64,000 nucleotides of DNA from Archaeoglobi archaeon JdFR-42 (GTDB lineage: Archaea; Halobacteriota; Archaeoglobi; Archaeoglobales; JdFR-42). The DNA lies in assembly GCA_002010305.1 (NCBI GenBank), contig MTND01000027.1, positions 154,369-218,368 of the forward strand, in the 5' to 3' direction. Shown here piece by piece: positions 28,095 to 37,558 of the stretch; position 1 is the first letter of the stretch; every line of letters begins with the position of its first letter. The notes beneath the pieces are model-generated. The model had not been told where the DNA came from and searched no databases. It saw nothing but the letters and a program-made list of their open reading frames with translations. A program made the position numbers and the translations under genes.

Positions 28095-29494
28095 AGACTG
28101 TTATCCTAGTGGCTTTACTGCTTTTGTTATTCCCTATCCCAGTCCTTGGTGGAGAATCAGGGCTTGTAATAAGCTCTTATTCGGTGAACCCTTCTACATT
28201 ATTTCCAGGGGATACTGGAAAATTGGTGGTGACAGTTACCAATACTGGAACTCGATCTGCTGAAATAAGAGAGGCTGTGCTATATGGTAACGGACTAAAA
28301 GTGCTCTCGCCGGGATACTCCAAACTAGGGACTCTCACCAGTGGAGGATCTGTTGACCTCACATTTGTGATTTCAGGTATGAAAGAAGGGGTATATTATC
28401 CTACTCTGGTGGTGCGTGGTAATGACTCTACTCTTCAATACCCTATTCTTGTAACCGTAGATTCTACTGAGCCAGAAGTATTGCTGGATACTGGAATACT
28501 GTATGTAAATGAAGTAAATCGGATTAACTTTACTATAATAAACCCAAGGAGTGGAGACCTCACTTCCATTAAAGTGCGACCGATTGTGGATGGAAATGTA
28601 TACCCAGAATATCTATATTTCGACAGGATTTCAGGAGGTTCATCCGCCAAAGGAGTGTTTTATCTCTACACCACTAAACCTGTAGAGACTGTACAATTCT
28701 CTCTTCAGTTCAATAATGGAGAGAATGTCAGATATACCAACACTACCGCACCCATTAATTCTCTACCGAGCAGAGAAATTCAGATCTCACTGGAAAAGTA
28801 TCCAAATGAAGTATTGAGATATGATACGGTCGTGTTCTCTGGCAATATAACAAATCTCAGGCAAGATACCATATATTCACTCATCATGTCTATTGAGGGT
28901 GATGGCATCGTTTCATCTAGAGATGTAGTACTGCCTGCTCTTTCTTCCATGGATTCGGTACCTTTCACCATCAGGGTAACTCCTATCTCTAGCGGTACGA
29001 AACACCTTACTCTAACATATATGTACTCCGATGTTCTTGGAAAGATTTATACTGGTTCAACCGACCTTTATATCCAAGTACCTGATAAAGATGTTCTTTC
29101 CTTGAATGGAGTCGAGATTAAAAAAGATGGGATAGAATTGAACATAATCGGTGATGTCAGTAATCTCGGAAACTATGAGGTGAAAGGGGTAACGGTTTCA
29201 GTCTTGGCAAGTGATTCTGAAGAAAGTTACTTTATTGGTGCATTAGCTCCATCAGATTTCAACAGTTTTGATATCAACATTCCGGTAAAAGAGAATACCT
29301 CCACCATCACCATCTCTATTCAGTTTGTCACAGGAGTTGGGCAGCTGATAACCATTCAGCAAAATCTTCCTGTGAAAGAAAAACCTGTCCTAAAAGAACC
29401 AGAAATACCAAAGAAATATTACATTCTAATTGGTTTGATCTCTGTTCTGGTATTAGTGGTAGTTGGTTATTCATGGAAGCGAGCAATGCAGTAA
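28091..29494 (+). CDS. COG1361/S-layer-like secreted, C-terminally membrane-anchored protein
   Basis: N-terminal signal peptide; repeated beta-rich domains (SYSVNPSTLFPGDTGKLVVTVTNTG); C-terminal TM IGLISVLVLVVVGYSWKRA. Confidence 0.75.
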   Translation: MKTVILVALLLLLFPIPVLGGESGLVISSYSVNPSTLFPGDTGKLVVTVTNTGTRSAEIREAVLYGNGLKVLSPGYSKLGTLTSGGSVDLTFVISGMKEGVYYPTLVVRGNDSTLQYPILVTVDSTEPEVLLDTGILYVNEVNRINFTIINPRSGDLTSIKVRPIVDGNVYPEYLYFDRISGGSSAKGVFYLYTTKPVETVQFSLQFNNGENVRYTNTTAPINSLPSREIQISLEKYPNEVLRYDTVVFSGNITNLRQDTIYSLIMSIEGDGIVSSRDVVLPALSSMDSVPFTIRVTPISSGTKHLTLTYMYSDVLGKIYTGSTDLYIQVPDKDVLSLNGVEIKKDGIELNIIGDVSNLGNYEVKGVTVSVLASDSEESYFIGALAPSDFNSFDINIPVKENTSTITISIQFVTGVGQLITIQQNLPVKEKPVLKEPEIPKKYYILIGLISVLVLVVVGYSWKRAMQ

Positions 29495-30156
29495 TCAAGC
29501 TCGTCAAAGTCTATAAAATATACACCATGGGTCGCCAAGAAATTCGAGCAGTGAACAACGTATCTCTCTCCGTCAATAGTGGAGAGTTCATTTCCATTAT
29601 GGGGCCTTCTGGATCCGGGAAAACTACGTTGTTGAACCTTATTGGATGTCTGGATAGACCCACTAAGGGGAAAGTATTTCTAGATGGTGTGAATGTCTCA
29701 TCCCTCAACGATATTGCTTTGACCGGTATACGAAGAGATAAAATCGGTTTTGTATTTCAACAATTCAATTTAATCCCAACGCTGAACGCTATAGAAAATG
29801 TTGAGCTACCTATGATATTCAAAGGGATTGAAAAACAGAAAAGAGAGATGAGGGCAAAAAAACTCTTGGAATTGGTTGGAATGGAGGATAAAGCTGCTCA
29901 CAGACCTGCTGAAATGAGTGGAGGGGAACAACAGCGAATCGCCATTGCACGAGCCCTTGCCAACAATCCAGCCATCATTCTCGCTGATGAACCAACCGGT
30001 AATCTTGATTCGAAAACTGGAAGGGATATAATGGAACTGCTTAAAGATCTCAACATGAAGGGGAGAACCATTATTGTGGTAACCCACGATCCGGTAGTTG
30101 CTGAATATTCAGAAAGAATTATTCGGATAAAGGATGGTAAGCTGGATGTATCTTGA
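29473..30156 (+). CDS. ABC transporter ATP-binding protein (LolD/MacB type)
   Basis: GPSGSGKTTLLNLIG Walker A; SGGEQQRIAIARAL; ILADEPTGNLD. Confidence 0.96.
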   Translation: MEASNAVIKLVKVYKIYTMGRQEIRAVNNVSLSVNSGEFISIMGPSGSGKTTLLNLIGCLDRPTKGKVFLDGVNVSSLNDIALTGIRRDKIGFVFQQFNLIPTLNAIENVELPMIFKGIEKQKREMRAKKLLELVGMEDKAAHRPAEMSGGEQQRIAIARALANNPAIILADEPTGNLDSKTGRDIMELLKDLNMKGRTIIVVTHDPVVAEYSERIIRIKDGKLDVS

Positions 30157-31273
30157 ACTCGCCCGCAGGAATCTTAAAAGACAGCGAATGAGAACACTTC
30201 TTGCCATTATTGGGATAATTATAGGAGTAATGACGATTTCTTCCGTTGGAATTTTCGGGAATAGCCTTAAAATGAGTACTATAGAGTTGTTTCAAGATGT
30301 CGCTAACGAAATTGTAATCTATCCTTCCTTCCCTGATGGTTATAACTCCATAGATCACCAGACCCTCAGAATAATTGACAAGATGGCCGATATAAAGATC
30401 GCTATACCGGTTAAGAGTGAATCTGGTCTTATAACATTAGGAAAGAAAAAAGCATATGTCACAATTTATGGTTTGGAAGAGGATGGCGTGAAGGAATTAT
30501 TCGATCTCAAGAGTGGGAGTGTTTCTTTAGCAGGAAACAATGTGGTTGTAGGATCTATTCTAGCAGAGAAATTCAATCTTCGTGTTGGGAGTAAGATCGG
30601 TTTGGAGAACCACAGCTTTAGAGTTGCTGGTATTCTAGAGGAAAAAGGACGAAGCTTTGACATAAATCCAGATCGTGGAATAATAATTTCAGAAAGAACC
30701 TTTGACACTCTGTATAGTGGAGAGTATGAGATGGTAATAGTCAAGACGGTTTCCATAGACAACGTGGAAGAAGTATCCAAAACCATAAAGGATGTGATCA
30801 ATAAACGAGAGACAAAAATTCGAGTATGGGAGATGAAGAACATTCTTGAATCGATAAACAGAGCATTTACCTATATATCCCGATTCCTTATGGCAATAGC
30901 AGGCATCTCATTGCTGGTAGCAGGAGTCAGTATACTGAACATCATGCTTATGTCTGCTATAGAAAGGACCAAAGAAATAGGCGTTATGAAAGCTATCGGC
31001 GCCTCAAGAAAAGAAATAATGTTAATATTCCTCCTTGAAACCCTTATTCTTGGAGCCATTGGTAGTTCCATTGGGGGGTTTCTCAGCATTCTGGGTGGAT
31101 ATGGAATTGACCTTATCATCCTAAAATCCACTAAATATATATTTATCCCAAAAACAGCCCTGTATGTAATGGAGGGTGTTGTTTTTGGTCTTGGGGTCTC
31201 TATCATCAGTGGTCTCTACCCCGCATGGAAAGCCTCTAACCTAGAGCCCATTGAAGCCCTGAGGTATGAATGA
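30134..31273 (+). CDS. ABC transporter permease (MacB/FtsX family)
   Basis: MYLELARRNLKRQRMRTLLAIIGIIIGV; AIERTKEIGVMKAIGASRKEIM. Confidence 0.93.
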   Translation: MVSWMYLELARRNLKRQRMRTLLAIIGIIIGVMTISSVGIFGNSLKMSTIELFQDVANEIVIYPSFPDGYNSIDHQTLRIIDKMADIKIAIPVKSESGLITLGKKKAYVTIYGLEEDGVKELFDLKSGSVSLAGNNVVVGSILAEKFNLRVGSKIGLENHSFRVAGILEEKGRSFDINPDRGIIISERTFDTLYSGEYEMVIVKTVSIDNVEEVSKTIKDVINKRETKIRVWEMKNILESINRAFTYISRFLMAIAGISLLVAGVSILNIMLMSAIERTKEIGVMKAIGASRKEIMLIFLLETLILGAIGSSIGGFLSILGGYGIDLIILKSTKYIFIPKTALYVMEGVVFGLGVSIISGLYPAWKASNLEPIEALRYE

Positions 31274-31315
31274 CTCCCATATCAATACTGATTTAGAATC
31301 TTCAGTATCCAAGCG

Positions 31316-32020
31316 TTATTCAAGCCACCTTCCAATACCATCCATTATAACCTTTTCAGCTTTACGAAGACGGTGTAAAAAAGAGCTTCTGCTTATTCCA
31401 AGTACTGAGGCCATATCTTCAACCTTAATTTTTCTGGGCCATTCATAATATCCCATATCTAGAGCGATTTTTATAGCCTCTTTTTGTTTGTCCGTAAGCT
31501 GAATGTTTACTGTAACTGGGATGGTAGAAATTTGATGTTGAGCAATAAAACTGAGAGGATCAACAGGTTTATGGGATAGCAATTTTACTTCAATATTAGT
31601 AGATTCAAGCCACTTAAATAACGCTATAATACGGGTTTTTTCTGCAGAAAAGATATTCCATGTTTCCTTCCCTTCTGATACAATTACAGGAAAATTCGGA
31701 ATACAGCCACACTGAATAACTCCCTTAAGAACAGACTCATGTTCAGAAATTGATTTGTAAAAAAAGGTCGTTCCTGAATCATCTTCCGCTAGTTTTTTAA
31801 TTTCCCGTATAAAATCAGACAAATACATAATGTACTCGTCCATACTGCTCTCTTCCCCTCCAAACACTTTCAATATACCATAAGTCCCTTCACTACTTAG
31901 ATGAGGAAATACAAAAAGAAATATTTCAGGAAAATTCTTAGTAAGCTCAGTAAAACAGTTATTATGTGTGATTGCCATTTTTGTCAGATAAATATTTCCA
32001 TGAGTCATAGATCTGCTCAC
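31316..32020 (-). CDS. Bat-type HTH_10 transcriptional regulator
   Basis: C-terminal LTDKQKEAIKIALDMGYYEWPRKIKVEDMASVLGISRSSFLHRLRKAEK. Confidence 0.88.
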   Translation of the reverse strand: MSRSMTHGNIYLTKMAITHNNCFTELTKNFPEIFLFVFPHLSSEGTYGILKVFGGEESSMDEYIMYLSDFIREIKKLAEDDSGTTFFYKSISEHESVLKGVIQCGCIPNFPVIVSEGKETWNIFSAEKTRIIALFKWLESTNIEVKLLSHKPVDPLSFIAQHQISTIPVTVNIQLTDKQKEAIKIALDMGYYEWPRKIKVEDMASVLGISRSSFLHRLRKAEKVIMDGIGRWLE

Positions 32021-32186
32021 CTCATGGAGGTTATATAGTGGATGGATATACTCATAAGGAGTGCTATATAAAGGATTGCTCCACTACAATTAGCAACAAC
32101 AAAAAGTAAAGTTACTTATGGGATAGAAATCATAATCAAGAAATATTTATTACTAATAAGTTACACATTCTCCACAATTGGTGTAG

Positions 32187-33665
32187 ATGATGGATGTGGA
32201 AGAAATATTTGAAGAAATTATGATTACTCCTTCCAATGCCCCTGTATATCTTCTCCATGGAGAAGAAGTAAACATCTGGGATGAACCTTTTGAGTATTAC
32301 CATTCCCGATCTCCTACGGAATACATCCGGGAAAAAATACTCGAGTTTGAGAAGTCCGGAAAGGACCCTTTTCCAGATATCGTAGGAAAAGAGAAGGAGA
32401 AGGAGATGGTTAAAACAGCCCTCATGAGCGGTTCAAGTATACTCTTCAAAGGTAAACGCGGATATGGAAAAACAACTTTTTCGAAAGCAATTGCAAAACT
32501 CCTTCCAGATAAGCTTCTGGCCATTAAAGGATGTAAAATCCATGACGATCCTACACGACCTACCTGTTTCTCCTGTAAAAAGAAAGTTCTTCATGAGAGA
32601 GAGGTAGAGCTTGAATGGGTTCCAAGAGTTTGGGTCAGGATACCGGGAGATCCAATGATGACCACTAGACAGTTGATTGGGGGTATATCCATCCAGAAAA
32701 TACGAGAAGGGTATGATCTGGACCACCCTGAAGTGTTTGTTCCCGGCAGAGCTCTTAAAGCCAACAGAGGGATCGGTTATTATGACGAGCTCGGGGCTAT
32801 TCCTACAGCCCTTCAGACTCTCCTTCATGAACTCTTCGAAGAGGGTCAGATAACTACTCCAGAGGGTGATGTGGTCCCTTTTCATCTAAACTCCATAGAA
32901 ATCGCTTCCACAAATCCTGCCAATTACCGTGGAACCAGTCCAATTAAAGAACCCCTTCTTGATAGGATGGAGCAGATTGAGATTGGTCCTCCAGAATCTC
33001 TGGAAGAGGAGATCGAAATTGGATTGAGAAACTCTCATTATAGAAAAATGGAAGAAGTGGCAAAAATCCCTGTCTGGCATATGAAAATCCTAGCTAGAAT
33101 TGTCAGATATGCCAGAAGCAAACGATGCCATATCGCCTCTAAAATAACTTCTGAGCCATCATGCAGGGCTACCATCAAACTATATGACCACGTCATATCC
33201 TACGCTATTCGTAATGGAAAGTCTGTTATTACTCTTGAAGACTATGGAAACAACTATGATGTGGTTAAACTCGCTCTTGGAGGGAGATTGGAAGTCACTT
33301 ATGAAGTAGAAACTGAGAAAGAAAAAATAATAGAAAAACTGGTTGAAGAGGCAATTAACAGAACATGTGCGGATATTTACGCTACAATACCCAGAGAAGA
33401 GTTTAATTTCATATTAAAAGAAATACTATCTATGGGCTACAAAATGAATGGAACCATAAAAATAGAACTTCGAGAAGCTGTTGAAAGGTTACCTGAATTC
33501 AAAAAAGTTAATGAGTTAATTCAAACTCTGGCGGAAGATAAGTGGATGCGTCTATCTGCCCTTGAGATCTTGCTTGAATCTATTGGGAGATGTACAGGAC
33601 TTATAAGGCGAGAATATAACCATTATGTGGTAGAATATGATGAAACCAGATTGCAGGCTATGTGA
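32187..33665 (+). CDS. MoxR/Mg-chelatase-type AAA ATPase
   Basis: GKRGYGKTTFSKAIAKLLP Walker A; zinc-like insert CKIHDDPTRPTCFSC; GIGYYDELGAIP. Confidence 0.85.
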   Translation: MMDVEEIFEEIMITPSNAPVYLLHGEEVNIWDEPFEYYHSRSPTEYIREKILEFEKSGKDPFPDIVGKEKEKEMVKTALMSGSSILFKGKRGYGKTTFSKAIAKLLPDKLLAIKGCKIHDDPTRPTCFSCKKKVLHEREVELEWVPRVWVRIPGDPMMTTRQLIGGISIQKIREGYDLDHPEVFVPGRALKANRGIGYYDELGAIPTALQTLLHELFEEGQITTPEGDVVPFHLNSIEIASTNPANYRGTSPIKEPLLDRMEQIEIGPPESLEEEIEIGLRNSHYRKMEEVAKIPVWHMKILARIVRYARSKRCHIASKITSEPSCRATIKLYDHVISYAIRNGKSVITLEDYGNNYDVVKLALGGRLEVTYEVETEKEKIIEKLVEEAINRTCADIYATIPREEFNFILKEILSMGYKMNGTIKIELREAVERLPEFKKVNELIQTLAEDKWMRLSALEILLESIGRCTGLIRREYNHYVVEYDETRLQAM

Positions 33666-34929
33666 AAGTGAGAGCAGTCTCACTGACTTGATGGGAGAAG
33701 AGAGAATAAAAGATTTGCTTCGATCTCTCTTTAATCCTTATGAAGAAATTGATAATGATTCTAAATTGGATCTTGAAGATTTTCTTAAAGAATTTCTGGA
33801 CGAATCAGGAAATACAGGTAGAGAGAACCAGAACTATTACTGGGATCTTTACAATGAACTTATGAAACACTTTGATGAGAGATTTGCTGAAGTTTGGCTC
33901 CAAGAATTTAGGAACTCCGTTGATTTTGATACAATGGGAAAATTTAAGAGAGCCAGACGACAGGCCTGGGAACAGCTACTAGAAATGATTCGAGAGGGGA
34001 TAGTCGACCCCTCAGATATTTCCATGAGTCAAATGGTCAGAACTTTCCACTCAGAAATCATAGAAGCCCTTGAAAAAGAAGAATACATTCAAAAGACTTT
34101 AAGATCCAGGATAACCAGACCGAAATTCACATTCAAAGGTGAAAAGCTTCTTGGAAAGAGAATTCTTGAGGTTTCAATGTCTCTTCTGAAAAAAGGATTC
34201 CATGGAATACACGAAGTTGAAGCTTTTGGATCAGGACTTACTCCTGGCGCGAATCTTGAAGACTATGACGAGGTCCTTCACACTTTCGATATGATAGACA
34301 TACAAGAATCTTGTTTGACTGCCGCTATAAAAGATCCCTTAAAAATGGAGCTAAAGGATGAGTTTATCAAGGTAAGAACTCCACATCAAATGGTACGATG
34401 CTCTATCGTAATCCTGATCGACTGCTCCGATTCTATGAAAGGCCATAAAATGATTGGAGCTATTGAAGCAGCCCTTGGACTGAAAGAACTTCTTGAAGAG
34501 GAATATAAAGAAGATCGTATATGGGTAGCAGGTTTTAATCACACGATCTCAGAGTTACAACCAGGAGAGATAGCAAATCTGAGACCTTATGGTACGACAG
34601 ATATAGGTCTAGCTCTCAATTACGCTAGGCGTATTCTTATGAAGGAGGACGAGAACAGGAGTATTTTCCTGATCACAGATGGAGAACCAACCACTTCGGC
34701 TCATTCAAGATACAGCCCAATAGAAAGCGCTCTAAGGGAATCATATCACATAGGAAAAGAAGATATAACTCTGAATATAATCATGCTTGATTCTCATCCT
34801 CGGCTTAAATATCTGTGTGTCGAAATGGCAAAAAGGGCCGAGAAAGCTCATGTAGCTTTCGTAAATCCTATCAACCTAAAAGAGTTCATAATACGGTCAT
34901 ATATAAGTCACAAATATTCTCGCTTCTGA
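33637..34929 (+). CDS. VWA domain protein (partner of the AAA ATPase)
   Basis: IVILIDCSDSMKGHKM MIDAS (DxSxS); overlaps the upstream ATPase gene. Confidence 0.87.
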   Translation: MMKPDCRLCESESSLTDLMGEERIKDLLRSLFNPYEEIDNDSKLDLEDFLKEFLDESGNTGRENQNYYWDLYNELMKHFDERFAEVWLQEFRNSVDFDTMGKFKRARRQAWEQLLEMIREGIVDPSDISMSQMVRTFHSEIIEALEKEEYIQKTLRSRITRPKFTFKGEKLLGKRILEVSMSLLKKGFHGIHEVEAFGSGLTPGANLEDYDEVLHTFDMIDIQESCLTAAIKDPLKMELKDEFIKVRTPHQMVRCSIVILIDCSDSMKGHKMIGAIEAALGLKELLEEEYKEDRIWVAGFNHTISELQPGEIANLRPYGTTDIGLALNYARRILMKEDENRSIFLITDGEPTTSAHSRYSPIESALRESYHIGKEDITLNIIMLDSHPRLKYLCVEMAKRAEKAHVAFVNPINLKEFIIRSYISHKYSRF

Positions 34930-34988
34930 TTTTTTACATATAAAACATAAGAACTTCAATATGAGAGCGCGCAAATACAAGGCTTTGC

Positions 34989-35088
34989 TTACAACGTTGT
35001 AAATCGTTGATTTACAAGTCGTAAACAATAGTTTACAACATTGTAAATCGTTGATTACAAATTGTAAGCTCCGGTTACAACATTTTAG
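34989..35088. repeat. Array of five palindromic/near-palindromic TTACAA(N1-2)TTGTAA-type sites spaced 20-23 bp
   Basis: Sites read at 34989, 35012, 35033, 35055, 35075 (TTACAACGTTGTAA, TTACAAGTCGTAA, TTACAACATTGTAA, TTACAAATTGTAA, TTACAACATTTTAG). Confidence 0.85.
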
Positions 35089-35362
35089 AAATGTCCAGCT
35101 CAAGAGAATCCATACTATCCATGAACTTCTTTGATTTTTTCAAAACTTCCAGTCCTTTTTTCGAAGTCTTATATATGGCCTGATCTTTCCCCTTTTTTAT
35201 TATCAGACCCTCAGATATCAACATGTCAAGATATCTTGATGCCTCTTTAAAATTCAGATTTGCTTCATATACTACTCTGGTTTTATTAGCTCCATTGATT
35301 GATATCTCTAATATTTTGAGGATTATTACAAATTTACTCCTTCTTTTCATCATTCCCCCCAT
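35075..35362 (-). CDS. Archaeal winged-helix regulator (HTH_45/ArnR1-like)
   Basis: SKFVIILKILEISINGANKTRVVYEANLNFKEASRYLDMLISEGLI. Confidence 0.8.
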   Translation of the reverse strand: MGGMMKRRSKFVIILKILEISINGANKTRVVYEANLNFKEASRYLDMLISEGLIIKKGKDQAIYKTSKKGLEVLKKSKKFMDSMDSLELDISKML

Positions 35363-35392
35363 TGAAACTGACTATTTGGTAGATATATCCTC

Positions 35393-36451
35393 TCATGCTG
35401 ATTTATTTTTGCTATAACCAGCTCGAAACATATATACTACATTTCCGTCTATTACTTTATAATCAGTACTCCCATTAATATGGATGATGGGTTTACCAAT
35501 GTCCTCAGCAACTTTTATTAAATCCTCAAAGGAGTTTACCAGTATCTCAGTTCCTTTCTCTTTCTGGCCTGATGACTTCACAATCCATGATCGGTACTTA
35601 GTGTTTATATTGTCTAGTGTGTTCTCAACAGTTGTTTTCCTCACCATAAGGTTGAACCCTGAGAACGCAAGCATAACCAGAGAGACTGCCAGTCCACCAA
35701 GACCCACTTTCCTAAGAGAACCAACTCCTATCTGGATTCCCATGAGGTTTACTAGGTTCTCTACATATTGCCTATTCTTTTTAACTATCCATTGTTTTTC
35801 CTCTTTCGGGTTGTTCACTTCTAGAATTTTTCCCAGTTTAAGAGATGATTTATGAATGATAGCTTCAGTGATCGGATTTCCATCAACATCTCCTTCAAGT
35901 TTTATTTTGGCAATGAAAGCTATACTACGGGTAGGTTCCTTTACTCCTGTTTCGCCTTCTATTTTGCTAAAAACCTGGTTAATCTCAGATAGATTAACCG
36001 GGAAAGTTGTTCTGACTCCTCCATCTTCCATAGAAAAAATTCCCGAATCAGAAAAGGGTAACTCATATGTCCATAGTGGAGACTCATATCTACCCTCAAC
36101 CAAAAGTGCTGAAATCACATACTCGCCCCGATAGCTACTGTTTCTAGGCATATCTGAAGAAAAAGAGTAAGTAACATTCATAGATTTTACCAGCTTCTGA
36201 AATATTTTTCCATCTTCACTAGTGATAGTTTTTTCAGGATAAAGAATGTTCGGATGTAGCTCTGCCATATATACAAAAGAGCTTCTAGTAGTGTATCCCA
36301 GTATATTTTCCTCAACAGTATATAAAGGCTTTGAATAACTAGCCCATAATAGAAATGCAGAGAGGAGAAGGAGTACAACTCCAATGACTGTAATGACTTT
36401 TAATATAATTACTCTGTTAGAGATCATTTCCCTTCCACCCCCTAGGTTCAT
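35393..36451 (-). CDS. DUF5305 family membrane protein
   Basis: N-terminal TM; YTVEENILGYTTRSSFVYMAELHPNILYP; second TM near the C-terminus. Confidence 0.75.
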   Translation of the reverse strand: MNLGGGREMISNRVIILKVITVIGVVLLLLSAFLLWASYSKPLYTVEENILGYTTRSSFVYMAELHPNILYPEKTITSEDGKIFQKLVKSMNVTYSFSSDMPRNSSYRGEYVISALLVEGRYESPLWTYELPFSDSGIFSMEDGGVRTTFPVNLSEINQVFSKIEGETGVKEPTRSIAFIAKIKLEGDVDGNPITEAIIHKSSLKLGKILEVNNPKEEKQWIVKKNRQYVENLVNLMGIQIGVGSLRKVGLGGLAVSLVMLAFSGFNLMVRKTTVENTLDNINTKYRSWIVKSSGQKEKGTEILVNSFEDLIKVAEDIGKPIIHINGSTDYKVIDGNVVYMFRAGYSKNKSA

Positions 36452-36601
36452 TAAACTTTACAAACCTTCTAAGAGTATCTTCTGAGATCTCATCATTATG
36501 ACTGATACTATATATAGTTATAGCTCATTTTATAACATATTCGATTTGAACATATATTGTTATAGAACCATAAGATACATACCTATATAACCAACTTATA
36601 G

Positions 36602-37558
36602 CTACTTATCACATCCATCATCGTTCTCATTTTCATGGACTTCGATACAGATTTTGTTACTTTTCATGTCTTCTATGCTGTAATGTTTACCATAGATGTC
36701 AAAACCTTTAACCTCAGCCCCCTCATTTAAACAATAATCTCCTGGTGAGGTGAAACCACACTTTTTCATCCCGTGTCCTACTTCCTTCTCCCTAGTCTCA
36801 ATCACCATATCTAGATATGCTCCTTCTCCAGATACAAGATCAAGAGTCCAAGTTATATGAGTTGAGCTACCATGAGTTTCTGAATCCGTTGAACCTTTAG
36901 ATGGTGAGAGAGAGATAAGTTCCAGTTCTCCAGGAATGACATCCTTTATCTCAATATCTGTCATGTCAACCATCCCTGAATTATTCACATATAATCTCAA
37001 GCCCCATTCATAGCTTGTATTAGTATGGAGGTCTTCAGTCTCTCCATATAGAAGTTCTTTCCGCAGATCCAGATTAGGATCTATAACCCGTATCTCGAGG
37101 GGACAGTCGGATGTGTTAACTTCTGCTTCTCCATCACTCCACTCAGATACAATTCTAAAATATGCATAATAAGTCCCTGCTACAGCATTCTCTCCAGCTT
37201 CAACCTCACCATAAATATCCTCGGTCTCTCCAGGTAACAGGGTAAATGAGTCTGGTGAGATATCGGATATACTCAGATCAGTTTGTGGGCCACTCCAACC
37301 CTCAAAAAAGATTTCCATATCCATGGTTCTGTTCATTTTGTTTCCGATTACTACCAGCTCTCCATAAGTAGAATCATCAATTAACACTGTTAGGTTTCCA
37401 CCTTCAAAAGAAATAAAGGCGTTTTCACATGGAGCAACATATACAAGAGAACTTCTTTCGGTCATATACCATGCAAAATCTGAGTTTATTCCCGCAAACC
37501 CTCCAGATATCCCGGCAAAAAGTATAATCATCAGCAGATATTTTTTCATCCTGACCAC
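36602..37558 (-). CDS. Secreted beta-rich protein (DUF11/NEW3-like domain, N-terminal DUF1102-like signal region)
   Basis: Signal peptide; SFTLLPGETEDIYGEVEAGENAVAGTYYAYFRI; WGLRLYVNNSGMVDMTDIEIKDVIPGELELISLSPSKG. Confidence 0.6.
   Translation of the reverse strand: MVRMKKYLLMIILFAGISGGFAGINSDFAWYMTERSSLVYVAPCENAFISFEGGNLTVLIDDSTYGELVVIGNKMNRTMDMEIFFEGWSGPQTDLSISDISPDSFTLLPGETEDIYGEVEAGENAVAGTYYAYFRIVSEWSDGEAEVNTSDCPLEIRVIDPNLDLRKELLYGETEDLHTNTSYEWGLRLYVNNSGMVDMTDIEIKDVIPGELELISLSPSKGSTDSETHGSSTHITWTLDLVSGEGAYLDMVIETREKEVGHGMKKCGFTSPGDYCLNEGAEVKGFDIYGKHYSIEDMKSNKICIEVHENENDDGCDK

Noticed and set aside
27480-31273. Yip1-COG1361-ABC operon as a novel exporter
   Set aside because: This gene arrangement recurs in euryarchaea and matches known MacB/FtsX-type export operons; function is uncertain but not novel from sequence.
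36517-36536. GTTATA...TATAAC inverted repeat upstream of the DUF5305 gene, with a similar one (~56532-56555) upstream of the tadA-like gene
   Set aside because: Tempting as a shared pilus operator, but both lie in very AT-rich promoter DNA where such short arms are expected by chance, and the spacers differ (8 versus 12 bp).
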